NCBI GenBank assembly: GCA_020086605.1
Contig: JACBWW010000016.1
Location: forward strand, 26,190,128 to 26,254,127
Length of the DNA stretch: 64,000 nt
Origin: Lanius collurio
Taxonomy: Eukaryota > Chordata > Aves > Passeriformes > Laniidae
Reading direction: 5' to 3'
Under the pieces are notes generated by a model. The model was not told the origin of the DNA, did not search any database, and saw nothing but the letters and a program-made list of their open reading frames with translations. The position numbers and the translations under genes were made by a program. Position 1 is the first letter of the stretch. Each line of letters begins with the position of its first letter. Positions 15,301-30,300 of the stretch are shown piece by piece.

Positions 15301-18300
15301 TGCTCTTGGACCACTCCGCCCTCCTGGCTCTATCCCATGGGTCCTTGAAGAGGCCAAAATCTGCTCTCCTGAGGTCCAGGGCAGTGAGCTCGCTGCATGC
15401 CCTCCTCACTGCCCTGAGGCTCTCAAACTCTACCACCTCATGGTTACTGGAGCCAAGCTGCCTTGGAGCATCACATTCCCCAGTCTGTACTTTACATTAT
15501 ACTTAAGAGGCTTTCAGAATTATTCTTATTTCCCCCTTCTTAGGTTACAGGACTTCATAGACATTTTGAATTGGATTTATCAGATGATAACTGAAGACCA
15601 CAGAAATGCCATGCTGATTTTGCTCTATGCCATCCTGTAACAAGTGGTGTAACTGCAGCAGCTTCTGCAAAGCCAGAGATGAGATGCAGTGCTCCAAAGC
15701 AGGCAAAAGAGCACACGCTTCAAGTGCCTTCTCTAACTGTCAAGTGAATGCACCCACCACATATCCCAGTGCAGAAAGCAAACCAGGTTTTGAAATCGTT
15801 TATGCATACATCTGTGAGATCGCTGCTGCTTTCAGTGAATCTCAGAATGATCAGAATGTGAAGCCAGGTTCCTGGTATAAACAGGCAGTTACATTTGGCC
15901 ACAGCTCACAGATGGAAGGAGTCAAATATGACACATCTTTTTAATGTGGCTATCATGGTTAGCACAGTTCCAACTGATTTACTCTACATATTAAAAAACT
16001 ATATTAAAAACCTACCAAATACTAACCCACCAACTTGTGCTCCCAGTGTGGAACTGAAGAAGAGAAATTACAGTATGATCTCACTTGGTAAAGAGTAACA
16101 AAAAATTATGGTCAAATTTGAATTTTCAAGTTTTGAGCTACTGTATGAAGAGAAACAAGCAGTTTTTTGTTCAGCAGACCAGAATTTGGATTTTTCCTTT
16201 TGAAGCTATCTATCCAGCTTTATGGGACATTTTCTTTTCAAAGTTCAAAGTAATTATGAAGACTTACTGAACAAAACTCTTTGCAATGAAAAATTACTTC
16301 TTCATTCAAATGTCAACACTACAATACAAATTACTCCTTCAGAGTTCATTTTCACTGCTTTCTTAAGGATCTTCTCTTCTGAATATCCCTGGTATTTCCT
16401 CCCTTGTGCCCCAAAGAAAAATACTTATTTTCATCAATTAGACAACAATCCAGCAACTTCTCAAAAGCAGAATTTACTTATTAACTGAATGCCAGACTTT
16501 GTTCTTGGTTTGTATCAGAAAAACTTTATCAAAATACACACAGACTAGTACAATAAACACAGTAGTTAATAAAATCCTATTCGTCCTTCATGTGAGGTAT
16601 TCACATCTACCTTAGTAAGCTCCTAAAAGAAAAATATCTTAACACAGAAGAGACCAAAAAATTAAAACTCTGGGGAAGCAATGCATGAGAGCAATGCTGG
16701 GAAGTGGAAGAAGCTATGCTGTGATACATGATTGGGAAATTAAGTGTACCATACACAATACCTAAAGTTAGGCCAACACTTGTATATTGAATGAAGCTTT
16801 TTGAACACAAATGTCTACAAAAAAAATATTCCTACTACAAAATAACTTATCACCAGAACAAATCTGTCTATTACATCACACCCTATGGACAAATTCTGGC
16901 CTTACAGCACACTGAAGCTGAACCTCTGTTCATTGCTCTTACAAGACCCGTTTAGCACAGAACAACAGCCACACCTGATCACACAAAGAAATCCACTGAG
17001 CCCACACCCTGAATCTTAAAAGGAGCCATATCTGAGGAGGAATGCAACACCAAGACAAACACTAGTATTTCCCTAACACTGATATTATAGAGATTTGCAA
17101 CTGCATTTTTTTAAACTAAAAGTACTGAATTTGCATTTAATAGCTGTGAGTGAATTTGTTTTTCATTCATTGAAAAACTGAGATTCAATGAATCTCTATT
17201 TACCTTGCCTATACTTTAACAGTCTGCAATGCCCTACATCCCAGACTACTACAAGTTAGTCAGGCATTGAAGTACTACCTCCTTTTATCTATTTTAAGCT
17301 TGCAATCAGTCAGTTCATAACTGTACTGTATAACATGGCAGTTATACATTACGCTACCAAAAGTGTTACAAGTTATTATACTTAAATGTCCTAATCTGCT
17401 CAAATGTTTCCTGTACATAAGCCGTTCCATAGTTTTGGTCATGCTTACATTTCTTTTCTTACCTTTTCCAGTGCTAGTACAGATCATAAGAAAAGGAGGG
17501 GTCAGAACAGCACAGGATATTCACCACAAATATGGGTTGTCATTTATATAATCCTATAATGACTCTTCCTATCTGACTTCATTCTTTCCCTAACCATTCT
17601 CTCTTACAGTCTATTTGCTTCTATGGGCAAACATTTTTACTGAGTCACCCACTAAAACTCCAAGTTCTCATTCTTGAATTTTAGTAGTTAGCTCAATCTC
17701 ACTACTAGAGGAACCTAATCTCCAAAGTTATTCAATATTTTCCTTATAAATTAGAACAATTAAATAGAATGAACACTTTGTGCAAGTGACAAGTGTAAAA
17801 ATACTTCTGGAGACAGAAGTATTTATCAAAATGGATTTTTATAAACAATACTTCAAAGTGATTTTTGTAAAGTAACAGAAGTTACAAACTCCATTCAGAA
17901 ATCCATACAGAATAATTGTGTTCAAAAACACTGTTGAGAAGAAACCTAAAGGATTACAGCACACTACAAAGAGAATGAGCCAGTCAAGCAATGTCTGCAA
18001 AAAAAGTCACCATTCCTTGTACTTGGGAACACATGAGGCCTCAGATGAACAACTATTTCTAGATCATGGCACTAGAATTTCAGAAGATACAAATCAGAGA
18101 GAGTAGAGGGATTGATTAAAAAGAAGATACTAGGAGGTTTACAGAAAGCAGTAAATGAATGCAACTTCAATGCCTGTGATTAAGCGAAGGAGCACAAAAT
18201 AACAGTCTTCAATCACCATACAAAACTGACAATGATCAGTAGTTCTGTTTCCTCTACCAGTTAGAGAAGCTAACTTCATTTATGGCAAAAATGGCTTAGA

Positions 18301-21300
18301 TTAAGCATTAGGAAATCTTTCAGAACACAATCATACACTGGAACATACACTGGAATTTCCATCACCCTACGCTATTAAGAAAGGATTACACAAATACCTC
18401 CTGGGAAGAGAACAGGAAAACGTAACATCTCAGCACAGAGAAAGACAAATGGATCTAATAAGTTAGAGGATAAAAACAAAGCACTCCAAAAAGGGAGCTC
18501 TGATTCAAATGGAGACTCTCCTCCAACAAGCAAGAAGAGGGATGTTGTGAGATAATAACAGCCACTAACAGCTGTAAAATTATTGCGGTATGGCAAACTT
18601 CCTCGAAGAACTGTTCCTCACACCAGCAGTCTGTATGCTTATGGTGGCATGGTGTAGAGTAACATAGCTCAAGCCGCCTTCTCTGACACCGAGTTCTTGA
18701 TATAAATTCATTACAGAATATGGTAGGAAATGGTAACAACAGTCTAAGTCCAAAATACACTAAAATTCACTGTCAGAAGTAGTCTGGATCCCTGGAACCC
18801 TCATTACCAAAACACATGACACAGCTGATCACAACTGTGATCAGCTTCATGGCACAACAGGAAAAAAAAAGAAAAATGCCATTTGTTTAATCTAATTTTT
18901 CTAACTTAATTCTAAATTAAATTTAAATTCCCTACTTAATTACTTCTATTCTTTAAAAATTCAGAAGATTTTCTGGGGGTAAGGTGTGAATTATTTATGC
19001 TCCTTGTATCTACATAGCTCCTAGTAAAAGCAAACCACTTCCCCAGCTGCAAAAACCCAAATGTATTCAGAAAGCAAATTCCAAGCTTCAGGAGTTTAGT
19101 AGGCATAAGGAAGAAAGCAGTGGTGAGGAGGGACTGACACCTTTTGCTAAGATTAAAAACTGGGATTATAGTCGTTCTTTGCAGATGAGACATCTGTGTT
19201 ACAGGCTGCCTTATAATATGGAACCTGTGTATGTTGAAGTACAATATTACAAGAAATAACTCACAAGATATTTACCAATTCTGACTCCAAACAGCATATG
19301 AAGTTGATTGTTACCCTTTATCACTGTAATAATTTTAAGAAAAAGCTCTAAATTACTTACCTAAAATAACAATCATCTATATACACATGTAAAATTTACC
19401 TTTGATGTGCAATTTAAATAAACTAGCAAATACCATGCAGGAAAAAATTAGAATACTGTTAATAGTTGAAGAGGTTACAGAAAACCATTTGAGTCTAGAT
19501 CCAAGCCCGTTTAAGTCAATTGAAATAACACAGCTGAAATACACGAGATTTAGATCTGGTGTTTTGAATTGTCCTAAGAAAGCAAGTAAATTACCATGTT
19601 TTCCATAGTAGTTTTCTTCATCTCTATCCATGTTACTGTACCTGGATCAGTTCAGCAAGCTGTCTGTGTGAGATACTGTGTATTTCCGTGTTGCTAGTTA
19701 GCACACTTTCCCCAGCAAGCAGAGATACCAAAAAAATACTATTTAAATAGATTTTTAAATAAAGCTGATTGTCAGGGACTTCTCCAACCAGAACAGAAAT
19801 TCACAAAGTAGGCAGGCGTTTGTGTGAATAGAAAGTTATCGCTCAGTGCCTTGGCCACCTACCCAAGCCAGTCTGAAGAAAGAGAAATTACTCTTATCAG
19901 CTTGCACTAACCTACACTGTGTACTCAGAAAGGGAAACAGCTGCACCTGAACACCATTTCTGAAATAAACATATGGAAGTCAATACAACCAAAAAAAAAT
20001 CCTGATGATTTGCTGACTGAAAATAAGGTATAACACTGTTGGCTACATTTTTTGTAGCCTGTGCTACTGTGACAGTAAGTAGTCTTTACATGCAACAGGT
20101 GGCCACATCTTTCCTCCTCTATTTATATGACTAGCACCCCAAAGTTCAAGTCACATAAGTGTAAAATGTAAACTGTCTGCTGTATACTAAATTTCCAGTC
20201 TTGTCAAGTGGAAATCTATCTGTAGAAGTAGTCATAATTTACTAAATTATTCCTTACTAAAATGTACTTTTTGTATTTCTACACAGCACAAAAGTGCAGA
20301 ACAGAAGAGGTAGCGCTAGAAGGTCTCAGCACTGTTACATTGATACTGTAATGTTTTTATAATGAAACAAAGTACAAGGCATTATACTCAATGTGAAGCC
20401 AAAAGCCTGAGGCAGTTCTGCTCCTTTGAAGCCACAAAGTAACAGAATTTACATGTGGTGATCCTGACCAGAATGAAACGTCCATTCTCTGTGGAATATG
20501 ATTAAAACATCAACTGTAGAATTCTGCAATGAGAAATGTGTTGTACACTTCTATATGCACTCCTACAATAATGTACAAGACAGGGCTGAACTACATGCTG
20601 GAACAACAAAACCAACATTTTTATGTCAGCCCTGTCACTGTATAGTATGCAATGACAGAGAAGAATAATCTCATACAACAGTTAACCAATTATGCCTGTG
20701 ATACAAAGTCACAGCCCACATTGTTATCACAGAACTTAGCAGCAATGTTCTAATGTTTACCGAATGAGATATTTAGTATAACCAGTATCAGGCAACCAAG
20801 GTAAAAGTAACACATTGAGGATGTAGGCTTATCGCCTGCAAAATATTAACTGTTGGCTGAACTCTCATACTCAACTACCTCGTCATTCTTAGGACAAAAA
20901 AAAAAAAAAAAAAAAAAAAAAGAAATGCAAATGCAGTGAAGCCAAATGACTGATTTTACTGTGCTCCCACTCAAGTTTGCACCTCTGTGAAAGGCTGCTT
21001 CGATAAATCTCAAATGCTACTTCTAGTTTGATAACTGTTAGTTTCTTCAGGTTTTTTCCTGGTGTTTTATCAACAATGACATGTGCCGGTGACTAAAATA
21101 GGTACAGCTTTTTAAGAGAATAGTGTTTTTATTAGCAAGCCGTTGGAGCTGCATGTGTAGGCACTGCTCCCCTCTACTGGAGCACATCCGTCAATCCCAG
21201 TAATTTGAAGTATTGCTGGAAAAGGCTTCAGCAACAGTAATGCCTCCCCATACTCAAGCTGCTAATTGAATGCTCAAAGATGCACATGCACAAAACAACG

Positions 21301-24300
21301 AATAAGGCTGCTAACAAATGCACCGGGTGTAGTAGGATTGAAAGAGGTTCATCCCAGTTACATTTCTCAAAAAAATCACATTAAGATTTTGATGCTTCTG
21401 CCCATCTATTCAGAGTGGGATTATAAAAATAAACATAACACAAGTTCCTGCACAACTGATCTATCCCTTTCAGAAGCAGAAACTTCTTGAATATATACAA
21501 AAGCCTAATCAAGGTTTACAATCTTAATTTTGCAAAGAATCCAAATAAATGTTTGAAATGTACTGCTGTTTAGTGGTAGTCAATTTAATTTTACTCAGAA
21601 GATTTTTTAGGCAAACTTAAGGTATATTTTAAGCCACATGTAATATTCCTTACACAGACACAGCCTAATAATCCTAGTAATGTAAAATAATACATTACTA
21701 CTGTAAGACACAAATGTGTTGAAGCAGTCTAATAAGTCAAAAGGTTGATATTAATATAAAAACAACTCTTTCAGTAAGTCTCGTACCAGGTTTACTGGCA
21801 TACTGGGTTTTTTTCCTATTTGAAAGATTCAGGTATCACTTATTTCTTACAAGATCATGCACACATAAATTGCAATTATAATAAAAGCACACTTATGATT
21901 TCTCTCCTGCATAAAAAATCATACTAAATGGTAGCTGCCTTTGAAATATCTTTTATGTGCCAGTATAAGTCTTTATGGACTGCCATTATGTTACTGATAC
22001 TGGCTCATGACTTGCAAAAAATGGAAGGGTGAAGAGGGAAGAGGAGTGGTAGATGAGACGAGTCACCTCATCATTTAAGTGTCCTTTTCTTTATCCAGCT
22101 GCAAGGACACAGATCTTAATGTGGAAGTGAGTTTCCACTCACACTTAGTCCAAGTTTCAAAAGTGACTATCACTGACTTAGAGAGAGGCTGAGAGCATTC
22201 AGCACTGCTCACAGACCAAGTGCCACTGCTGCAAGTCTTACCAAAGGACAAAATAAAGGAAGAGGAGGTAAAAGACTGCAACATTTTTCTCTGATGGTGA
22301 CTGCACAATTAACATTCTGTCCATGTTCACTTAACATTAGACAAAACATCACCAGCTTGATATAATCAAATGTCAAAGATCCACACTTAACATTCCCTTA
22401 ACATTCTCCTAACATTAGTGATAGCACAAACTATTAGGCAGGTATTGAAATATACCAGTTGTCAAACAATTACCCTCAGAAAGGGAACTGAAAATGTATA
22501 CAATTAATGTATTACAAGCAAATTATTGCTGAACTGCAATTCTGCCATGTGGTCAAAAACACCAAGAGCTAGTGGAAGTTTTATAGTTCTCTGAACAACA
22601 AACAAAACATTCCCAGCAGTTTGGGTCACATACAGAGCTTCATTACAGTTTCCATCTCAATGCACTTATTAGCTGTTCCCCCAAATTCCTCTTTGGAGCT
22701 GAAATTGTCTGTTCTTTTTTTTTCCCAGCTTCCATTTCTTATTCTTGTTCTGGGACTAGTGCAGCAACAAGTTTCATGGAATATCGAAGCAAAGACACAG
22801 CTACCAAGATACTTCTGAAATGGTATGATGTGGGAAGAGTACTCCTCTGCAAACTCAACTATTCCACAAGACTTTTTTTTCCAAGTGAGGCTGGGCCCAG
22901 GACACTGGGTGAACTCTAGAACAAAGCAAGTTTTGTTAGTTATGTCTGATGTAACTGTTTTGTTAAATATTTCCTTTCCCCAACATTCTGATGTATTAAT
23001 CCAGCTAGAAAGGGCTCTTGGTCTTGAAACACACACACATGTTTTATGAAAAAAAGCATCTAAAATAGAGTCTTTGACAATGCTTTACCCAGAAAAATGG
23101 TTGTTGTGAAATAATCAGATGCTTTCTACCCAGAATGAGAAAACACCTGAGTTTTCTGTTTCTAGGCTGCTTTACTCCAGCTGACCTAGAATGACAGATG
23201 ACAGCTAATGATTTTTTCTCCTAGCAGAGTCTCTAACCCCAAATGCTTTATATCATTACATATCATTGCAAACTTTTCTAGTTATTCTTATGTTGAAAAA
23301 TGCTGCATGCAGATACCATACCAAGATCTTTTATATAAATCATTAAAATAGCACTTTCATTATCTCAGAGGGAGGGTATTATCTTCAACGTCTACTATTA
23401 ATAACCACAACACTGTACTGTTGCTACTGGGAAAAAAAGTGCAACTGTACACATTTTTTAGATATAAAAATGCCACATGGATGAAACAAGAGCTGGATTA
23501 TTCTGGATTTTGTGTACATCATCTATCTGCCACTATTTTTATTTGTACAAATGCATTCAATTACTTTGAAAACAAGAGAACAGTCAGACTCACAACCTTT
23601 TGAATAAACTAGTGTCTAATTCACAAAAGCCATTTGAAACTGCAGTAATCAGAGCCTTAACCGCAATGCATAAATTTTGAAGACCTGTCTTTCTCTGTAT
23701 ATCAGGCTTTTTCTAATGGCTGTGTATTAAACCAAGAATGGCCAATGGTTGCCTGTTTTTGTTTAATGATCTGACCTTTTTTTTGAAAGCTTGACATCAA
23801 AAATCCTAATGTAACATGTTGGTACAATGTTCAACATAAAATGAACATAGCTATCATGTTGTAAAAGGCTATCAAGTTGTTCCATAATTGAAACTTTTCA
23901 GTCAGTATTACTTACACAATTCTCAGAATAATAAGATCAGGTTCTATCCTTTCCCTCCCCTCCTCCCTGCATGGCCTTTTTAAACATTTAAAAATGCAGC
24001 TTGTGTCCTGAAGACAACAAATCAGGTGTCCAAATTTTAAAGACAATTACCTCTGTTTTATCTCCTCTTATGGTTCTTCATGTCTCAGAGACTCTGTGCC
24101 TGGTGTGCACTACCCTGTTCCTGATGTAGTGCACATGTAGTACACTTCCAATCCAGCAGGAAGTGCCTGCTGAGCTCATTTAGAAACTGGCGAGTTCACT
24201 TTGACAATTAGGACCCCACTTTTAAGAGGAACTGTATTCCTGCAGGTAAACACAGGAATTCGAAAATAATCTCCACACAATTACAGAATGTAGTGAGTTG

Positions 24301-27300
24301 GAAGGGACCAACCTGAAGGATCATTGAGTCCAACACCCAGCCCTGCATGGCACCATATCCAAGAGTCATATCATGTGCCCAAGAGTATTGTCCAACTGCT
24401 TCTTGAACTCTGTAAGGCTTGGTGTTGTGACCACTCCCCTGGGGAGTCCATTCCAATTCCCAACCACCCTCTGGGAAGAACCTTTTTCTAATATCCAATC
24501 TAAACCTCCCCTAACACAACTTCAGGCCGTTCCCTCAGGCCCTGTCACTAGGCGCCAGTGAGAAGAGATCAGTGCTTGTCCCTCCTCTTTCCCTCACAAG
24601 GAAGTTGTAGATGCAATAAAGTCTCCCCTCAGTCTCCTCTTCTCCAGGCTTAACAGAACAAGTGACCTCAGTGGCTCTTCACATGACTTCCCCTAAAGGC
24701 CCTTCACTGTCTCTGTTGCCCTTCTCTGGATGTTCTCTAATAGCTTAATATCCTTCTCATGATGTGGTGACCGAAACTGCACACAATGCTCGAGGTGAGG
24801 CTGAACGGCACAGAGCAGAGCGGTACAATTCCTTCCCCTAACTGGATGGCGATGCTGGGCTGATGCACCCCAGGACACGGTTGGGCTCCTGGCTGCCAGG
24901 GCACTGCTGACTCATACTTCAACTTTCTGCCAGCCAGGACCCCAGGAGCCTTTCCACGGCACTGCTTTTCAGCATCTCATTCCCCAGTCTGTCCATACAT
25001 CCAGGCTTGCCCATCCCAAGTGCAGAATTTGGCACTTCCCCTTGTCGAACTTCATATGGTTGGTGACTGCCCAGTCCTCTAGCTTGTCTTCTGGTTTTTC
25101 AGACAACAACAGACCCTCCATCACTATTACCACAAAATTAAATGAATCTGATACTGAAATCAAATGGAAGGTGTAAAATAAATACAATAACCTTTATCTC
25201 TAGAACCAGTTGTGATTTATTGTTCAGGGGAAGGCAGACTACTAATACCCTTTCACAATTAATTTTTGGGACTAACAATTTATACTACTAAATCTTTATA
25301 GCACAAGGTTCAAATTCCACAAAATATTTACATCTTGTGGACTCTGTCCTTTAATAAGTACTATAATTTTCTGTAAGATGGACGCTTGGTCCTACATGAG
25401 TAGTTACTCCAAAATGTAGACAATTCATAGAGTTCTCACAATTGTCTATTAAGAACTAAGAGCATATAATAATTTTAAATTGTCCTTTATTTCCTTTATT
25501 TCCTATTGATTTTTTATACTAAAAGGTGTCCACTAAACAACTATTATAACCTATTTAGAACCTTCCATTTAAAACTTTTATAGCAAATTTAAGATTTCTT
25601 TTAGATGCCAACAGAATACTGGAAGTGGCATTACAAATTATGTTTTCCTTCTATTGAATTAGAAGCATTTCAATAAGAACTTTGTAGCATTAGTCAGTTC
25701 AAAACCAGAGAAATTACATTAGACTATCCCGCAAAAGAAGTATACCCATAAAGTTCTGCTTTTGAAAATAACATTAAAAAATTACAAAAAAAAATATTAA
25801 AATTGGAAGCCAGACATCCTGATTCACTCAAGATAAACTACTGTCTCTCACCCTTTGTTTTTCAACAGACTATACAAATACCCACTCCCACAGTCCTTTA
25901 TTCTGAGGGAAAAGGGGACACAAATCTGGGGCACAAATCTATAAAGTACGGTCTCACAAAGCAGCACAGAGTCTCTGGAAATATTGTCTCTAGTAATTAA
26001 ATGCACAGCTTTCAGAAATTCTTAGCCTCACAGTCCATGAGAATCTGGCATGGGAACCACACCTACCTACGATGGCTGATTACTAGAGAAATCCAGAAAA
26101 TATCCCTTCATAGCTTGAAGAATTAGTGAAATTTAAATCAGTTTCTTTAACAAGTCCTTGGATGACATTATTGTATGACAAGCTGTTGCAACACATTTTC
26201 TGTAGGTGTCATCACCATTCTCCTTGTATTCTGTATCTAAAATACAACCATTCTTATGCCTAGAGAAACTGAAAAACTGGAAGCAAAGCAAGACATTTTC
26301 TGCCCTCGTTCAGGTACGCCTCAGGCATTCCCTTTTGGTGCACACCTGAGTGAGAAAAGTGCTAATGCCCTGGCTCTCTGGGAGCTCTCTGCTCTGCCCC
26401 AGGCCTGGGCTCAGCACGGCCACGAGACGTGCTCCGTTAGCCGTCTACGGAGAGGCTCCGGAGCAGCGCCGAGAGGACGCCTTAGCCAGGGCCGATTCCC
26501 TTCGGGAGCTCCGCCCGAGCCGCAGCTCGGCCGTGCCCTCGCCAGGCATAGCTCAGGCCACGGCGTCGTCCGACCCTACTCAGCCCACGGGGCCCATGGC
26601 CCTGTACTGCCCTGCCCGCAGCACCGGCCCAGCGCCAGCCCTGCCTCCCGGCCGCAGGCTACTCCAGCCCCGGGCTCGCGCTGACCTGCTGGCGTTGCTG
26701 GACGCCATCCAACAGGCCCTGCCTCCCAGCCCAGTCTCGCCACTCGTGGCCCAGCTCCCAAGGCAAACTTTGATCTGGCAGCAGGATGGTTACACAGAGA
26801 GTGACTAATTAATTTTTCTGAAAGAACAACGAAACAGAAGTTCAAGCATCTTTAACATTAGTAAAACATTTTCTCTCAAAAGAATACCCTCCACAACAAC
26901 TGAAGGGTTGTTTCACCCAAACATTGCTGAATACCAAAAGATCATGTCTGCAGAGTAAATTACACTACATAAAGCTGGACAATTTAACATATGACATATT
27001 GCTAGTTTGAGGCATTTCCAAAGCTAGAAAATGTCTTATTGCCTTACAAAGGACTTTGTTAGAACCAAGCACCCACAGTTTCAGTGAAAGTCCTGCTGCC
27101 CAAATGCGTGACCAACTTTTGCACTTGGTTACTAGTATTCAGTATGATATTAGAATACAAAAATAAAACCATTCAGATGGGGATTTGGTGAGTCATGACT
27201 GTTGCTACTTTAACAAGTTAAAATTTGTGTCTATTTAACACTGTACATAAGATGCATTATTATGAATGCCTGTCTTTCTGTACAGTCTCTGTACAGCATA

Positions 27301-30300
27301 CTGTCTGGTATAATGAACAAAGCAGCAGCTCTCCCTGTTTTTTTCTGAACCATTAGATATGCAGTGACAATTAAGAGTTTGTAAGGCTATATTAATTAGA
27401 TCCAGTATTTTAACAGGCAGGCACATTTTCACTTATTTTGCCTTCATTTCTGAGACTTCTGCCACTTACTGTAGAACGTACGCTGTAGTCTTAGCAGTGT
27501 TAACATGGCTCTGTGTCTGGAAGAGTGAATATATTTTCAAAATTGTAATAGCACAGGCAGATGCAATTTAAGAATTTAGTTGAGCAAATACAGTTGCTTA
27601 GAAAAGGTCAGAAGTCACACTTTATTATAAGATTTTTCACTTATTAATAAAAACAGGCTTCCACTCTATTTTGTCTTCATTAAAAAAATAGTCTGTAATC
27701 AAAAGCTTGACTTCACACAAAGCCAAATGTGTTGTTAGACAAAAGAAGAGGACTGTGACTACTGATGTTTTCTGTTTCTATAGGCTGCTAAAGAACAACA
27801 TATTATGCTAAGTTGGTCCGCATCCTTTGAGCCAAGTTCTATTCCAAGGACTGTTAGCACACAAATAATCCAATATTAGTTACAGGTTTTTATTCCTCAA
27901 AGGAACTTGTTGGCATTTCCAACATACACAATTAATGAGATATTATTACACACTAATGCAGAAAACAATGTCTCCATACATTTCATTATTAGGTATTACA
28001 ACAAAAAAAATATTATTATTTGAATGGTGATCTGAAAACTGTTTGAATAATTTTGGGTGTAAGAGGACTAAGTCTGAAAAATTTCACATTAGCTAGATAG
28101 CTGTAAAAACTAATACACTGTGACTCCTAAACCTATACACAGACTGACTTGCAATGCCACTATACCAAGCACTGTGCATTGAGAAAAGTCTTTCTAGGAA
28201 ACAACCTGTTTCTGCCGAAGCAGGTGACAAGTTAGTGTCTAAAGCACAGAACTGGCTCAGATTCCCCCTCCATTTCAGCAGAAAAGTACACTATATGCTC
28301 AATGTATAAGACTAGGTTTATTATAACTAGTTTGCAAATTTTCCAGTTTGTGATGGGTAACCTAACCCTAATTCGGAACTTGTCTTCTACTGCTGTTGGT
28401 GTATCAATTTAGAACAAACAACTGAACACTATAATCCTAGATGTAAATCCAAAGACACGGTGGCATAAATGACAGTCCTGAATGCTCAGTCTAGACTGAA
28501 ATTATTATAGGACTAAAACCTGTATTTTATATATATATATACACATATATATAAATAAAATTATATATATGAATCATTAGATGTGTATCAGCTATATGTG
28601 GAATTAATGAAGACATGATTACAAAAGATAAAACCCTCTGGGAAGGTTTCTACCATGCTTCTTGTTCTTCAAAAGAAAGGGTATTCAGTGATAACCCAGC
28701 CCAATATCTGCTTCATTACAGGAATGGGCCTTGGGCCTTGGTAGCATCTTAAAAAGTGTTCAGGATCCAAAAGCTGTGCATTTGGTTAAAATACAGATGC
28801 TGGATCATACCCTCACTGTTTTCTCAGAGGGAAGAGAGATTCTTACAGACTTTGCAGCAGCTCCAGAATATGACACACTTGTTATTCATAAATGACATGA
28901 AAAGTGTATTCCAGCTGCTGGAGGGAGAAGGAGGAAGAAAGGAGACAATTGCAACCCAATGTAGATGTGAACGTTTAATGTGAATGTTTAACACATGAAT
29001 ATTTAACAGACTGACAAGTAACTTGTGTAGAAGAAACATCTCAAAGACAAATCAAAACCAGACAAAAACAGGAGGCAAAGTATGATTTGGGGGATTTAGG
29101 GAGATTCTCAGAATATATACTAATCTTATCAGCACTCACTAAATATTCCAAATCTCTGGAAAAACTAAAACACCCCAAACTATTAACTAGTAACTTTGCA
29201 GCAATTGTATCTTACCTACTGTTTGTTTCCATGTGTGTCTGTGACCACACACATATATAGATTTCAAATTTTAATCGGAAGGATTTTCTTCACTGTGACT
29301 CTGAAATGCAAGATTTTAACACTCCAGGGTGACATATGTCCAAGTGTTATTGCATAATAACATTTTTGTCACCTATATTTAGCTAGCAGACTACATAGTT
29401 CCTTTCCAGTTGGGCAGAAGTGACTGTTCTGCTAAGAGAGCAATCCCTTAGTAATAGGGAGATCTTAATGGAATTCTTCTGGCTAAAAAGTAAGCAGACC
29501 ATGTTTGAGGATTCAAGGATAAGTGCTATTTCCATTATCTGTGATCTCCAGTGTTCCAGGTCCTGTAATCTGTTTCCTTTTGTACTGTCAATGTCTTTCA
29601 ACCCTCATTTCCTAGTTCACATTCTTAAATAATTCTCCATCCTGAATCCCAAATTATTCTCCCTTCTCTTCCTAACCACATTTTTATTGCCATTCTGCTG
29701 CTATATGTGAAACAGGACTGCTCCTGAACGACGGGCTTCCATTCTGTTCACCCTTAGAGATAAAAATGTTTTATACATTTTTTATGTGGAGAGCTGGTCC
29801 AGAATCAAAAGGCTACCAAAGAAGGTACACAAAGACCAGTCAAATAAAGGGACTACTGCTACTAAATCTGCTTTCTATTCTTTAGCATGCATAGCACTAC
29901 TTAAATATCTCAGTGAGCAGTAGCATTTGCCTAGTCTCCTCTGAATTGGTGTCATTTACACTGCACCATCAAAACCAAAAGCAACTCTTCATGTTCCCTA
30001 AAACATTTTGGCAGTCAAAAGTCAATCTGTTTGGAAGCCTATCATAGAAAATAACTGTGAAGAGTGAAATCAGCATTCCAACAATATTGTAAATTACGTG
30101 AGGTAACCAGAAACTAATTTGAAAAGAGAGAGGTTTTGTATAAACAACCCTGTGTTGACAGAGAGATTAATAAAAGAAAATGTCAAAAAAAGGATTGTTT
30201 ATGTCATAAGAAGAAAAGTACTCATTTTGATATACATTCCTTTCCTGGGTGTAATTCAGCATTCTGAATTTGAAAGTTGATGTTCTAAGTCTTGCAAACC

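Larger units (their letters stand above)
12877..19594 (-). other. SLC44A5 intron between exons 2 and 1b
   Basis: A 6.7-kb intron when exon 1b is used, or part of a 30-kb intron when exon 1a is used. It carries a long CR1 at 13280-15490. The remaining 15.5-19.6 kb is AT-rich; a perfect 11-bp-arm palindrome lies at 18823-18846. Confidence 0.7.

Noticed and set aside
22626..23036. Minus-strand 136-codon frame with several Cys and N-x-T sites
   Set aside because: Looks slightly protein-like but matches no family I know. It overlaps a plus frame of 74 codons and sits in an intron without splice or promoter evidence.
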